Shown piece by piece: positions 1-8,472 of a DNA stretch of 64,000 nt. Made by a program: the position numbers and the translations under genes. The notes below the pieces were generated by a model. The model was not told the DNA's origin. It worked only from the letters and a program-made list of their open reading frames with translations, and ran no database searches. The first letter of the stretch is position 1; each line of letters starts with the position of its first letter. The DNA is from Bacillota bacterium (lineage in GTDB: Bacteria > Bacillota > Clostridia > Christensenellales > UMGS416): the NCBI GenBank assembly GCA_023410875.1, contig JAEYPH010000031.1, forward strand, positions 8,742 through 72,741, in the 5' to 3' direction.

Positions 1-352
<352 letters not shown>

Positions 353-395
353 GCATGACCTCCGGGAAGAGCTTGGTTGGCTCCATCGCGAACGG

Positions 396-597
396 AACCC
401 TCCGTCAGGCTGCGGCCTGCCACCTCCCTTGTTAAGGGAGGTAAGAGGATTTCGACCAATCTGCACCCTTAGCCCCCTTAACAAGGGGGCTCCGGCCACG
501 GGCCGGTGGGGGTTCGTTCCGGCTCCGGACCTTGGAGAACCCTCCGTCAGGCCAAAAGCCTGCCACGGCCGCAGGCCGGTGGGGGTTCCGCTGCCCC
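396..597. repeat. Family C intergenic repeat (two half-units)
   Basis: Contains two ACCCTCCGTCAGGC blocks, a hairpin made by CTCCCTTGTTAAGGGAG, and the partner block CCCCCTTAACAAGGGGG followed by GGCCGGTGGGGGTT. The same blocks recur near 49232-49351 and 56975-57101, and in decayed form near 39700-39785. It fills the gap between the response regulator and the CotH gene. It is dispersed and non-coding; its role is unknown. Confidence 0.75.
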
Positions 598-3500
598 TCA
601 CTCCCCGAACAGCTCCCGCATGTACGCTTCGGACAAGCCGAGCTCGCTTTTGAGCTGCGCCCGGATCACGGCGGGGCGCTCCTGGGCGAACTTCCGTATG
701 GATTCGATGTTGCGCTGGAAGCTGTCGTAGCTGCCCAGCGCCTCGGCCAGCTGCTTGACCCCCATGAAGGTGTCGCCGTTGAACTTCTCCCGTTCCCGGC
801 GGATCTCGGGTTCCACGGCGGCATAGAGCTCATTGATGAACCCGTCCACCCGCTGCGGCGCGTACACGGTCTTCATAAGCTGCGCGAAGCGGCGGCAGAA
901 GGCGTCCCTCCACTGTGGGTTTTTGAGCAGGGCGTTGAACAGCGTGGAGCCCGCGGGCTTGTCGCCCCGGCGCAGCGTGAGGGTCTTGTGGTCAGTGTTG
1001 TTCCATCCCCAGCAGAAATCGAAATAGATCCATTTCCATTTGCCGCCGGGCAGCTTGTAGTATTGGATGTTGGCATAATCGGAATTGCCGACATACAGCT
1101 CGCAGATCATGTAGTCCATAAAGCTGTCCACGTCCACCCGTTCGGTCACATAGCGGTAGTTTTCGCTCTTGGATAGATCATGGCTGCTCACATACTTCAT
1201 CAGATCCAGCCACTCCTCGTTGCTGCCGTGGGACACCCGGGAGCTGGCCTTGAGCAGGTCCATGTTGTCGGCATCGCCGGTGTTCTCGTGCTGGGCCACG
1301 AAGAAGCGGCTGCGCTTCTCCTTGAGGAAATACACGCCCCAATATTCGCCGTTGAGGTACAGCACATAGGGCTTGTAGGCCTGATAGATAAAGTTGACGT
1401 CGGAACCCTCCAGCAGCGCCATGGAAAGCTCGTCGCGGATCTTGCTGCGGTTTTGGTCCTGAGCGCCAGCCCGCAGCGCAACGGATTTGTAGGCCGTGTA
1501 CGGCCGGTTGGCGAAGAAGGCGTAATCCATGGAATTGCTGCCGTGCTGCGAGCGGGCGATGATGTTGAACCCCTTCTGCGCGCGGCTGCGGCCATAGCCG
1601 CCGGCGATGCGGATGGACACGTCCTGCGAGAACGCCTGCCGGTTGCTGCCGTCGGCGAACACCGCGAAGCTGGCCGGGCGCTCCCAGGCGGTCTGCGCCT
1701 CCTCGCCCTCGATGCTGCGGCCTTTGTAATAATTGGCGCTCAGCAGCGCATCTCCCAGCGGCAGGTCCGGGTCGTAGTTTTCGCCATAGGCGTATATGCC
1801 GGTCTTGTCGTCCCACAGGTTCTTGGGGTCGGTCACCAGCGTCACGATGGGCAGTTGGTGGTCCACGTCGTCGGCCTTGAACAGGAAGGTGCCGGTAGAG
1901 ACGCCGCCGGTCAGGTACCCGTCGCGCATGGCCACGGCGCGGACGACCGTGTTGCGGTCGATCGTGATGGGCCCGTCATAGCGGGTGGAGCCCTCGGTGG
2001 GCGTGGTGCTGTCGCTGGTGTAGTAGATGGTCTCGCCGGGCTGGGCAAAGAGCTCCAGCGTGACGGCGCTATCATACACGCCGGGCAGCGTGGAGAATGC
2101 TGGCATCGCGGTGACGCCCGGCGAACCCTGGCCGTTGGCGGCGCCCGGCGTGGGGGCGGCATAATAGAGCAGTTCGTCCTGGGTGCGGCCATAGCTTACG
2201 TCCGGCCCGGCCTGGGCCATCTGCAGCTTGTCCAGTAGCTCGCCCTGCGGCGAGAAGAGCAGCACGACGTCTCCCGCGGCGGATATGCCGAAGTTGGTTT
2301 CCAGCCGGTCCCCCTCCCGCACGTCGTTGCCGGTTGCCAGCACGAGGAGGTACCCCCCAGCCGCTATCGTCACATCGGGGAATTGCCACATGGCCGGGTT
2401 CTTGGGGTTGTCGGAAAGCCCGTAGCCGGAAAGGTTCACCGGCTGGTCGGAGGAGTTATAGAGCTCAATCCAGTCCGGCGTGGTTTGCTCGACCTCGTAG
2501 GAGCCAGCATTGTTGGCCATGACCTCCGAGAGGCGCACGGCGCCCTTGGGCAGCGCGTTGGCGCTGCGGAAGGCGGCCAGCCCCTCCTCGTTGTTGGGGT
2601 ACCCCGGCGTGGGCTGCACGGTGGAGCGCCATTCGCCTATGCCGTCGGGCACGCGGGCCATGCTGACGTCGGTCTGCTGCTCGGTGTAGGATACGCTGTC
2701 CAGCACGTTGCCCCTTCGGTCCGCCAGCGCGATGTCCCCGGCGTAGGAATTCAGTGCGAAGGGCGCGTGCAGCTGGCCGCCGACCAGCCCGGCTTGGCCG
2801 GAACAGTGGATGAGCAGCGCTCCATGGGCGGGGATCACCGTGCCCTCGGGGAAGGTCCACTTCCTGGGCCGGTTCAGGTCGTCGGACAGACCGCAGCCGC
2901 TCAGGTCCGCATCGGCGTTGCTCGTGTTATAAAGCTCCACCCAGTCCGGGTATTCGTTGTTGCCTCCGGGCAGCGTGGTCGCGTTGCTGACCATGTATTC
3001 GCCGATGCGCACGCCGTTGTCCGCGATGCTCTGCCGCAGGCTCTCCCGGTATGCCGCCGCTCCGGCCTCGGTGTTGGGGTAGCCCGGCGTGGGTGCGGCG
3101 TTCTCCCCCCAAGTGCCGGTCTGCTCATCCCGGGCCATGGTTGCGCCGGGGGCCACGGCCACAAGCGCCAGGCTCTCGATGAGCTTGCCGCCGCTGCCGG
3201 TCAGGATCAGGTCCTCGTTGGCGGAGAGCTTGAAGGGTACGTGCAGCGGCCCGCCGTCGGCATCCCCGGAGCAGAACACGACCAGATACCCCTTGGCCGG
3301 TATGCTCGTGCCCGCGGGGAACGCCCACTCGACCATCGTGGCCTGGCTGTCCGAAAGGCCATAGCCGGAGATGTCCACGTCCCCGTCGGATTCATTGTAC
3401 AGCTCGATCCAATCGGAATCGTTGCCGTTTTCGTCCAGCACCGCGCCGTTGTTGGATGTCATGACCTCGTTCAGGCGTACTTGGGCGGCGCCCGCCGTGC

Positions 3501-3603
3501 CGGCGGCGGTCGTGTTATCCAGCAGCACGGCCTTCAGATAAACCCCTGCCGCGCACAGCGCGGCTACGAACAGCAGGATTAGCAGCAAACGGACGGTGCG
3601 CAA
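598..3603 (-). CDS. Secreted CotH-kinase-like protein with three lamin-tail domains
   Basis: 1001 residues. An N-terminal membrane/signal segment (about 5-28) exports the protein. Three lamin-tail domains follow (about 40-150, 198-300 and 354-465), each with the D-W-I/V-E-L-Y-N and GYGLSD/GCGLSD signatures. A chitobiase C-terminal-type beta domain spans about 498-574 (IYYTSDSTTP, FLF end), and a CotH domain fills the C-terminal 400 residues (KGFNII, FLKEKR, YFDFCWGWN). CotH proteins are atypical protein kinases; in Bacillus CotH phosphorylates spore-coat proteins, while multi-domain secreted versions in Clostridia are uncharacterised. Inference: an exported, surface-associated protein of unknown target. 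It appears monocistronic. Confidence 0.9.
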   Translation of the reverse strand: MRTVRLLLILLFVAALCAAGVYLKAVLLDNTTAAGTAGAAQVRLNEVMTSNNGAVLDENGNDSDWIELYNESDGDVDISGYGLSDSQATMVEWAFPAGTSIPAKGYLVVFCSGDADGGPLHVPFKLSANEDLILTGSGGKLIESLALVAVAPGATMARDEQTGTWGENAAPTPGYPNTEAGAAAYRESLRQSIADNGVRIGEYMVSNATTLPGGNNEYPDWVELYNTSNADADLSGCGLSDDLNRPRKWTFPEGTVIPAHGALLIHCSGQAGLVGGQLHAPFALNSYAGDIALADRRGNVLDSVSYTEQQTDVSMARVPDGIGEWRSTVQPTPGYPNNEEGLAAFRSANALPKGAVRLSEVMANNAGSYEVEQTTPDWIELYNSSDQPVNLSGYGLSDNPKNPAMWQFPDVTIAAGGYLLVLATGNDVREGDRLETNFGISAAGDVVLLFSPQGELLDKLQMAQAGPDVSYGRTQDELLYYAAPTPGAANGQGSPGVTAMPAFSTLPGVYDSAVTLELFAQPGETIYYTSDSTTPTEGSTRYDGPITIDRNTVVRAVAMRDGYLTGGVSTGTFLFKADDVDHQLPIVTLVTDPKNLWDDKTGIYAYGENYDPDLPLGDALLSANYYKGRSIEGEEAQTAWERPASFAVFADGSNRQAFSQDVSIRIAGGYGRSRAQKGFNIIARSQHGSNSMDYAFFANRPYTAYKSVALRAGAQDQNRSKIRDELSMALLEGSDVNFIYQAYKPYVLYLNGEYWGVYFLKEKRSRFFVAQHENTGDADNMDLLKASSRVSHGSNEEWLDLMKYVSSHDLSKSENYRYVTERVDVDSFMDYMICELYVGNSDYANIQYYKLPGGKWKWIYFDFCWGWNNTDHKTLTLRRGDKPAGSTLFNALLKNPQWRDAFCRRFAQLMKTVYAPQRVDGFINELYAAVEPEIRREREKFNGDTFMGVKQLAEALGSYDSFQRNIESIRKFAQERPAVIRAQLKSELGLSEAYMRELFGE

Positions 3604-3757
3604 GGTCAGCTCTCCTTTCTGGGCATCCGCGCCGCTTCACAAATACTTGGGTCGCGGCGGGAACGCGTGATCGGATGTTCTATCTTACATTCTCTACATG
3701 AAACAGAGATTAAAAGGAAGGAGGCGCTCTTCCTATTATAGCCGAAAACCCGTGCCA

Positions 3758-3795
3758 TGAAAAACGCCACCCCCCGAATACCCATACGGGATGGC
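3758..3795 (-). terminator. Rho-independent terminator of the MgtC-family gene
   Basis: Read on the minus strand, GCCATCCC pairs with GGGGTGGC across an 11-14 base loop and is followed by GTTTTTC. It lies about 25 bases past the stop codon of the MgtC-family gene. The remaining 3604-3757 gap shows no convincing gene. Confidence 0.65.
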
Positions 3796-3819
3796 GCAAA
3801 ATGTGCTGTCATATAAGGT

Positions 3820-4482
3820 CTAGAATTCCACCGATTTCACATGGGGATTGTCCTTGAAGAGGTTCATGAGCCTGGATATGTTGTAGTCCCGCGGCAGCTT
3901 TACGTGGAGGTCTACCTCCAGCAGGCCTTCTTCCGTCCGTTCGGCCTTCAGGTTGAGGATCTCGATATGGTTTGCGGCGAACCGCTCCTGGATATAGGAG
4001 ATGGCGTCGCTGCTCTCGGTGAACACGAGGCTGATCTGCTCCGCCACCGGCAGATGGAACCATTTGTATTCTCTGCGCAGCAGGATCTGGGCCAGCAGCA
4101 CGATGGCCGTGGTGGCAATGCCGATCACATAAAGCCTGGCGCCGATGGCCATGCCGATGCCGGCGGTGGCCCACACGCCCGCCGCCGTCGTAAGGCCGCT
4201 GATGGCCTGCCTGCGCACGAAGATCATCCCAGCGCCCAGAAAGCCGATGCCGCTGACGATCTGCGCGGCGATGCGGGCGGGGTCTCCCGGTGCACCCGGC
4301 ACATCGGCAAAGCCGTATTTGGATACGACCATGATGAGCGCTGAGCCCAGGGCGACGATCATGTGGGTGCGCATGCCGGCTTCCTTGAGGCGGTTCTTGC
4401 GCTCATAGCCGATCAGGCAGCCGCACATGCCCGCCACGAGTATCCTGAGCAGGAGCTCCAGCTGATCCCATACATATGCCAA
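3820..4482 (-). CDS. MgtC/SapB-family inner-membrane protein
   Basis: 220 residues from a TTG start at 4482, chosen because AAAGGGG lies 6 bases upstream; the longer ATG at 4524 lacks a ribosome binding site. The N-terminal half carries the MgtC/SapB signature: GCLIGYERK, GMRTHMIVALGSAL, GIGFLGAGMIF and GLTTAAGVWATAGIGMAIG, forming about five membrane helices. The C-terminal cytosolic part (about 145-220) looks like an ACT-type small domain. MgtC proteins modulate F-type ATP synthase and support survival under magnesium limitation in some pathogens; in Bacillota their role is largely unassigned. No magnesium-responsive leader was recognised upstream. Confidence 0.85.
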   Translation of the reverse strand: MAYVWDQLELLLRILVAGMCGCLIGYERKNRLKEAGMRTHMIVALGSALIMVVSKYGFADVPGAPGDPARIAAQIVSGIGFLGAGMIFVRRQAISGLTTAAGVWATAGIGMAIGARLYVIGIATTAIVLLAQILLRREYKWFHLPVAEQISLVFTESSDAISYIQERFAANHIEILNLKAERTEEGLLEVDLHVKLPRDYNISRLMNLFKDNPHVKSVEF

Positions 4483-4612
4483 GGCGATCCCCTTTCCGTC
4501 GGGCGGCTGCCCCTTTCCATGCATATCCGGAAAAGGGTGGTGAATAGAACAGGTATGAAACGGATATCCCTCAACCGCAGGAGGCGGGGCGATGCATGCC
4601 GTGCACAGCCGC

Positions 4613-5845
4613 TCACTGCTTGGCTTGCTCCTCCTTGGCCGCCGGGGCGATGTACCCGCTCTCCTTCATCGTGAACACCGCAGGCAGCTGCGCCGCGGCC
4701 AGCAGCACCAGGAACGTAAGCCCCGCGGTCGTGGAGGTGCCCGTGCCCATCAACAGGTTGAAGCCCCACACGAAGGCCGCGCCGGAGACCTGCCCAGCCA
4801 GCATGATCAGCGCGAAGCTGGCGCCTTCGGGCACCGGGTAGGCCACCTCCGCTCCATGCTGGAACAGCACCGGAGCCAGGCCCATGACCAAAAAGCCCAA
4901 CACCGCCGCGCAGGGCACCACGGCGGCCATGCCGTGCAGCAGGCCCAGGCCCAGCGTCAGCGGCGCGATGGCCCCCACGCCCAGCATCATCAGCGGCGCC
5001 CGCCGGCCCATACGGTCGCTGACCATGGGCACGACCACTGCCCCGATGATGCCGGAGACCACGAACACCGCGCCGACCAGGCCGGCGTCCACGGCGGAGA
5101 AGCCCTGGGGGGCCAGCAGCTTTTCCAGCACCGTCATCAGCGTGTTGAAGATGCCCATGCTCACAAAGCCGATGGCCAGCACCCGCAGGAAAGGCCCGCT
5201 GCGCATAAGGCCCAGCATTTGCCGGGCGTTCATGGGCTCGGCGGGGGCCGGCGGGCCCGGGGGCACCGGCGGGCGTTCGCGGCCCACAGCCAGCGCCGCC
5301 ACGGCGGAAACCACGCACAGCCCGCCATAGACGCCCAGCATGCCGGCCATGCCCATGGATTCCACGAGGATCGGCGAGGCGATCATCGGCAGTATGAAGC
5401 CCAGGTATTGCGCCATCATCAGGATGCCCGCGGCGGTGGAGCGCTCCCTGGGGGCGAACCAGTTGGCCGGCACCTTGGTGGACACGTTGACCAGAAAGGG
5501 CTGGCCCGCCGCCAGCAGAAATTGGCTCAGCAGCACCAGCGCGTAGTTGCCGGCGAAGGCCCAGCGGGTCAGCGCGAACACAGCCGTGATGCCGCCGCCG
5601 ATCATGACCGACGCGCGCCACCCCCATCGGTCGATGACCCACGAGGCCGGAAAGGTCAGCAGGATGTACATGAGCATGTAGCTCACCGAGAACAGGTCCA
5701 CGGACAGGGAGCTCACACCGTAGAAGGCCATGGCGGCCGACGAGACCGGCGCGAAGGTCAGCCAGCACACTTCGCTGGAAAGGATGGCCGGCACCAGCGC
5801 CAGAAGGATCGCCCACCGGAAGCGGAACACGCGGTATTGGGTCAT
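4613..5845 (-). CDS. Major facilitator superfamily transporter
   Basis: 410 residues with about 12 hydrophobic segments. Loop 2-3 reads DRWGWR, matching the MFS D-R-x-G-R/K consensus, and the second half repeats it as SDRMGRR. GAGGTGACCC precedes the ATG. The short loops and organisation resemble the FLVCR-like MFS group, but the substrate cannot be told from sequence. A 130-base gap separates it from the MgtC-family gene downstream, so co-transcription is possible but not shown. Confidence 0.85.
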   Translation of the reverse strand: MTQYRVFRFRWAILLALVPAILSSEVCWLTFAPVSSAAMAFYGVSSLSVDLFSVSYMLMYILLTFPASWVIDRWGWRASVMIGGGITAVFALTRWAFAGNYALVLLSQFLLAAGQPFLVNVSTKVPANWFAPRERSTAAGILMMAQYLGFILPMIASPILVESMGMAGMLGVYGGLCVVSAVAALAVGRERPPVPPGPPAPAEPMNARQMLGLMRSGPFLRVLAIGFVSMGIFNTLMTVLEKLLAPQGFSAVDAGLVGAVFVVSGIIGAVVVPMVSDRMGRRAPLMMLGVGAIAPLTLGLGLLHGMAAVVPCAAVLGFLVMGLAPVLFQHGAEVAYPVPEGASFALIMLAGQVSGAAFVWGFNLLMGTGTSTTAGLTFLVLLAAAQLPAVFTMKESGYIAPAAKEEQAKQ

Positions 5846-5942
5846 GGGTCACCTCGATGAAGGATGTATAAGGATAAGAACATGAAACACCTTTTTGCCC
5901 AAGAATGCAAGGGCAATTGCCGCGACGGCTGAATGCATATGG

Positions 5943-5971
5943 TTGGATACCGCGCTATATAGGGGTAGAAT
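5943..5971 (+). promoter_or_regulatory. Sigma-A-type promoter for the zinc-ribbon/SPFH operon
   Basis: TTGGAT at 5943-5948 and TAGAAT at 5966-5971 are 17 bases apart, about 70 bases before the zinc-ribbon gene. Seen directly; function inferred from spacing and position. Confidence 0.5.
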
Positions 5972-6043
5972 TTGGCGGATACCTGTAGTACTATCATAAA
6001 AAGGGAGAATTGCGATTTCTTACCGTATGGCGGGAGGGCAAAT

Positions 6044-7129
6044 ATGGCGATTCAGGCGGAAAGACAAAGCGCCCAGGGCGAGGCTGCTGTGACTGCGCAA
6101 AATTTCCTGTGCGAGAACTGCGGTGGCGTCATCAAGTACGATATCGGCAGCGAGCAGTTCCGCTGTTCCTCCTGTCAAACGCAGTACGAGGTGGAAACGC
6201 TGACCGATACGGTCAAAGAGTATGACTTCAGCCAATATGTTCAGCGGGAGTCTCAGTCGGTGGCCTTCCAGGGCCGCGCGGTGACACACTGCCAGAACTG
6301 CGGCTGCGAGATCGCCTTCGAAGAGTTCCAGGTGGCCGCCACTTGCCCCATGTGTGCTTCCTCCCAGGTGGCCACGGTCAAGCAGGCCGCGGGCATACCG
6401 CCTGACGGCATCATCCCCTTCAAGGTCGACAAGGAAGAGGCCAGGCAGAAGTTCCGCAAATGGGTCAAGTCCCGCTGGTTCGCGCCCAACGATTTCAAAA
6501 AGAGGTTCGGCGAAGGGGAGTTGCTGGGCATGTACCTGCCCTTTTGGACCTATGATGCGGCGGCCGTTGCGGCTTATCATGGCCGAGGCGGCAAAAACCG
6601 CACCGAAAAGGACAAAGAGGGCAAGACCCGCATCGTAACCGACTGGTTCCATGTTTCCGGCGTTGTGGACACGACCTTTGATGACGTGCTGGTGTGCGCG
6701 ACGGACCGGACAAAACAACTGCAGGGCATATTGCCTTTTCACACCGTAGAGAATACAAAGCCCTACGCCCCTACTTATCTGTCCGGCTTTTCCGCGGAGC
6801 TCTATCAGATCAAGGCGGATAAAGGGTTTGAGACGGCAAAGCAGATGATGGAGCAGAAGCTGCGGGAGTTGGCCGAGCAGGACATCCTGCGGCGGTTCGA
6901 CCGTGCGGATGTCAATTCGTTGCAGCCCAGGTATTCCAGCGTCACCTACAAGCACCTGCTGTTGCCGATATGGGCTTCTACATTTGGTTACAAGGGGAAG
7001 ACTTTCCAATATTTTGTCAACGGTGAAACGGGCAAGGTGGACGGCAAGCGGCCCTACAGTGCGCCCAAGATCATCGCCGCCGTGCTCGGGGTGCTGGCGG
7101 TGGTGGTTTTGTTGTTCATCTATTTATAG
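6044..7129 (+). CDS. Zinc-ribbon membrane protein (YdjG-like)
   Basis: 361 residues; the ATG at 6044 has GGGAGGG five bases upstream, while the open frame back to 5972 lacks a binding site. An N-terminal TFIIB-like zinc ribbon uses Cys23, Cys26, Cys41 and Cys44. A second CxNCGC...CPMC zinc knuckle follows near residues 80-105. The middle is soluble, and a single hydrophobic helix closes the C terminus. This architecture matches Bacillus YdjG, which acts with YdjH, YdjI and PspA at the membrane. The SPFH gene follows 27 bases later, strongly suggesting an operon. Databases often mislabel this family as primosomal or TFIIB-like. Confidence 0.85.
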   Translation: MAIQAERQSAQGEAAVTAQNFLCENCGGVIKYDIGSEQFRCSSCQTQYEVETLTDTVKEYDFSQYVQRESQSVAFQGRAVTHCQNCGCEIAFEEFQVAATCPMCASSQVATVKQAAGIPPDGIIPFKVDKEEARQKFRKWVKSRWFAPNDFKKRFGEGELLGMYLPFWTYDAAAVAAYHGRGGKNRTEKDKEGKTRIVTDWFHVSGVVDTTFDDVLVCATDRTKQLQGILPFHTVENTKPYAPTYLSGFSAELYQIKADKGFETAKQMMEQKLRELAEQDILRRFDRADVNSLQPRYSSVTYKHLLLPIWASTFGYKGKTFQYFVNGETGKVDGKRPYSAPKIIAAVLGVLAVVVLLFIYL

Positions 7130-7156
7130 CAATTTGAATGAGCGGAGGAAACCAAT

Positions 7157-8221
7157 ATGGCATGGTTTGGACAAGGGAAAGACACCATTGAATGGGAAGA
7201 GTTTCGCCAGGACGTGCTCTTTTTCAAGTGGCCGGCCACCGAGATCAAGAAGGGCGCAAAGCTGATCATCCGCGCCGGGCAAAAGGCGATCTTCTACGCC
7301 AACGGCGTCGTGGAGGGCGTGTTCGAGCAGGCGGGCAGTTATGACATCGCCTCGCAGATCGTGCCCTTCCTGTCCACGTTAAAGGGCGTTTTTTCCCTGC
7401 GCGGGGACACGGGCATGCGGGCGGAGGTCTACTTCGTCAACAGCAAAGAACTGCTGATGCCCTGGGGCACCCGCCAGCGCATCATGATACCCACGCCGGA
7501 AGTTCCCTCCGGCATCCCCGTGGGTTGCAACGGCAATCTGATCGTGGAATTCCGGGATTATCAGAAGTTCATCGAAAAGGTGGCCGGAGTCAAGGACAGT
7601 TATTCCCTGGCGGACATTTCCGAACGGGTCATGGGCGAACTGAATCCTGTGGTGGCCGAGGCGATCCTGGATGGCCAGCAGAGCATCGGCGTAAATGCGC
7701 TGGTGGCGCTGCAGCAGAACAGCCGCAAATTGGGTAAAAAAATATTGTCCGAGCTGGATCAAGAGCTGCAAGCCTTTGGCCTGGGCGTCGCCGATGTGAA
7801 CATCCTTAGCATCAACTACCCGCCGGAAGTGCAGCAGATGGCGGAAAAGGTCGCCGGACAGTCCTTCGTGAACAACGTGTCCAAGTATGCCGCGATCAAT
7901 CTGGCCGATAGCTTTGATGCCCCCGGCGGCGGCGGCATTGCCGCCATGGGCGCACAGGTGGCCATGGGCGCGCAGCTGGCGCAGCAGATGTCCGGCGCCA
8001 TGGGCGGCGCCGCAGCGCAGCCTGCCCAAGCGGCTGCCGCCCGGTATGCGTGCTCCGCCTGTACCTTCGCCAGCGCCACGGAGATGAAGTTCTGCCCCCA
8101 GTGCGGCAAACCTATGAGAGACACGGCCGCTGCGCCGGCCGGCGGGGAAAACTTCTGCCCCAAGTGCCGCAAAATGGTGTCGGGGAAATTCTGCGCGGAC
8201 TGCGGCACCCCGACGGTATAA
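7157..8221 (+). CDS. SPFH-domain protein with C-terminal zinc ribbons (YdjI-like)
   Basis: 354 residues. The first 240 form an SPFH/band-7-like domain (IEWEEF start, LIIRAGQKAIFYANG, FGLGVADVNILSI). A low-complexity Gly/Ala/Met/Gln hinge (about 255-295) follows, then two zinc ribbons (ACSACTF...CPQCGKPM and CPKCRKM...CADCGTP). There is no membrane segment, so it is probably recruited to the membrane through its partner. It follows the YdjG-like gene with AGGAAAC before its ATG. In B. subtilis YdjI recruits PspA to the membrane; no pspA lies in this window. Confidence 0.88.
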   Translation: MAWFGQGKDTIEWEEFRQDVLFFKWPATEIKKGAKLIIRAGQKAIFYANGVVEGVFEQAGSYDIASQIVPFLSTLKGVFSLRGDTGMRAEVYFVNSKELLMPWGTRQRIMIPTPEVPSGIPVGCNGNLIVEFRDYQKFIEKVAGVKDSYSLADISERVMGELNPVVAEAILDGQQSIGVNALVALQQNSRKLGKKILSELDQELQAFGLGVADVNILSINYPPEVQQMAEKVAGQSFVNNVSKYAAINLADSFDAPGGGGIAAMGAQVAMGAQLAQQMSGAMGGAAAQPAQAAAARYACSACTFASATEMKFCPQCGKPMRDTAAAPAGGENFCPKCRKMVSGKFCADCGTPTV

Positions 8222-8370
8222 CCTGACAAGCCCAGAGAGGAAGGCAAAAGTCGATACCGACTGACGATTCACTCGGCAGGAGGAAACGTAAAGAAAGGGA
8301 AACGTCGTTAAAAGACCCGCCCACAGGCGAAATCGTCTCTTTAAAAAACCATATGAGTTTATAAGTAAAG

Positions 8371-8472
8371 ATATCGCCCGACGACGGTTATCGTCGGGCG
8401 ATAAACCAGCAACGAGTACAAGTCGTCTGAATCGCCAAGGCGCAACAGCGCCGAAGGCGACGCTGGGGCGCT
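8371..8472. repeat. Family B two-hairpin element / terminator of the methyltransferase
   Basis: Read on the minus strand, a 12-bp stem ATCGCCCGACGA/TCGTCGGGCGAT closes a TAACCG loop and is followed by a T-rich stretch. A second, weaker hairpin (GGCGC..GCGCC) lies next to the methyltransferase stop. The same arrangement, with different stem sequence but the identical loop and the shared spacer AAGTCGTCT-like block, occurs at 20231-20325. Position after a stop codon suggests transcription termination. The gap 8222-8370 before it holds nothing recognisable. Confidence 0.65.

Noticed and set aside
1180..2238. Long open frame on the plus strand opposite the CotH gene (and 2383-3582)
   Set aside because: High GC content opens antisense frames; these have no binding site, no domain, and lie fully inside a well-supported gene.
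3606..3812. 68-codon minus-strand ORF between the CotH and MgtC-family genes
   Set aside because: Contains the MgtC terminator hairpin in its 5' part and has no ribosome binding site.
4592..5860. 422-codon plus-strand frame opposite the MFS gene
   Set aside because: Composition is rich in His, Arg, Gln and Gly, typical of an antisense shadow; the MFS frame has clear helices and motifs.
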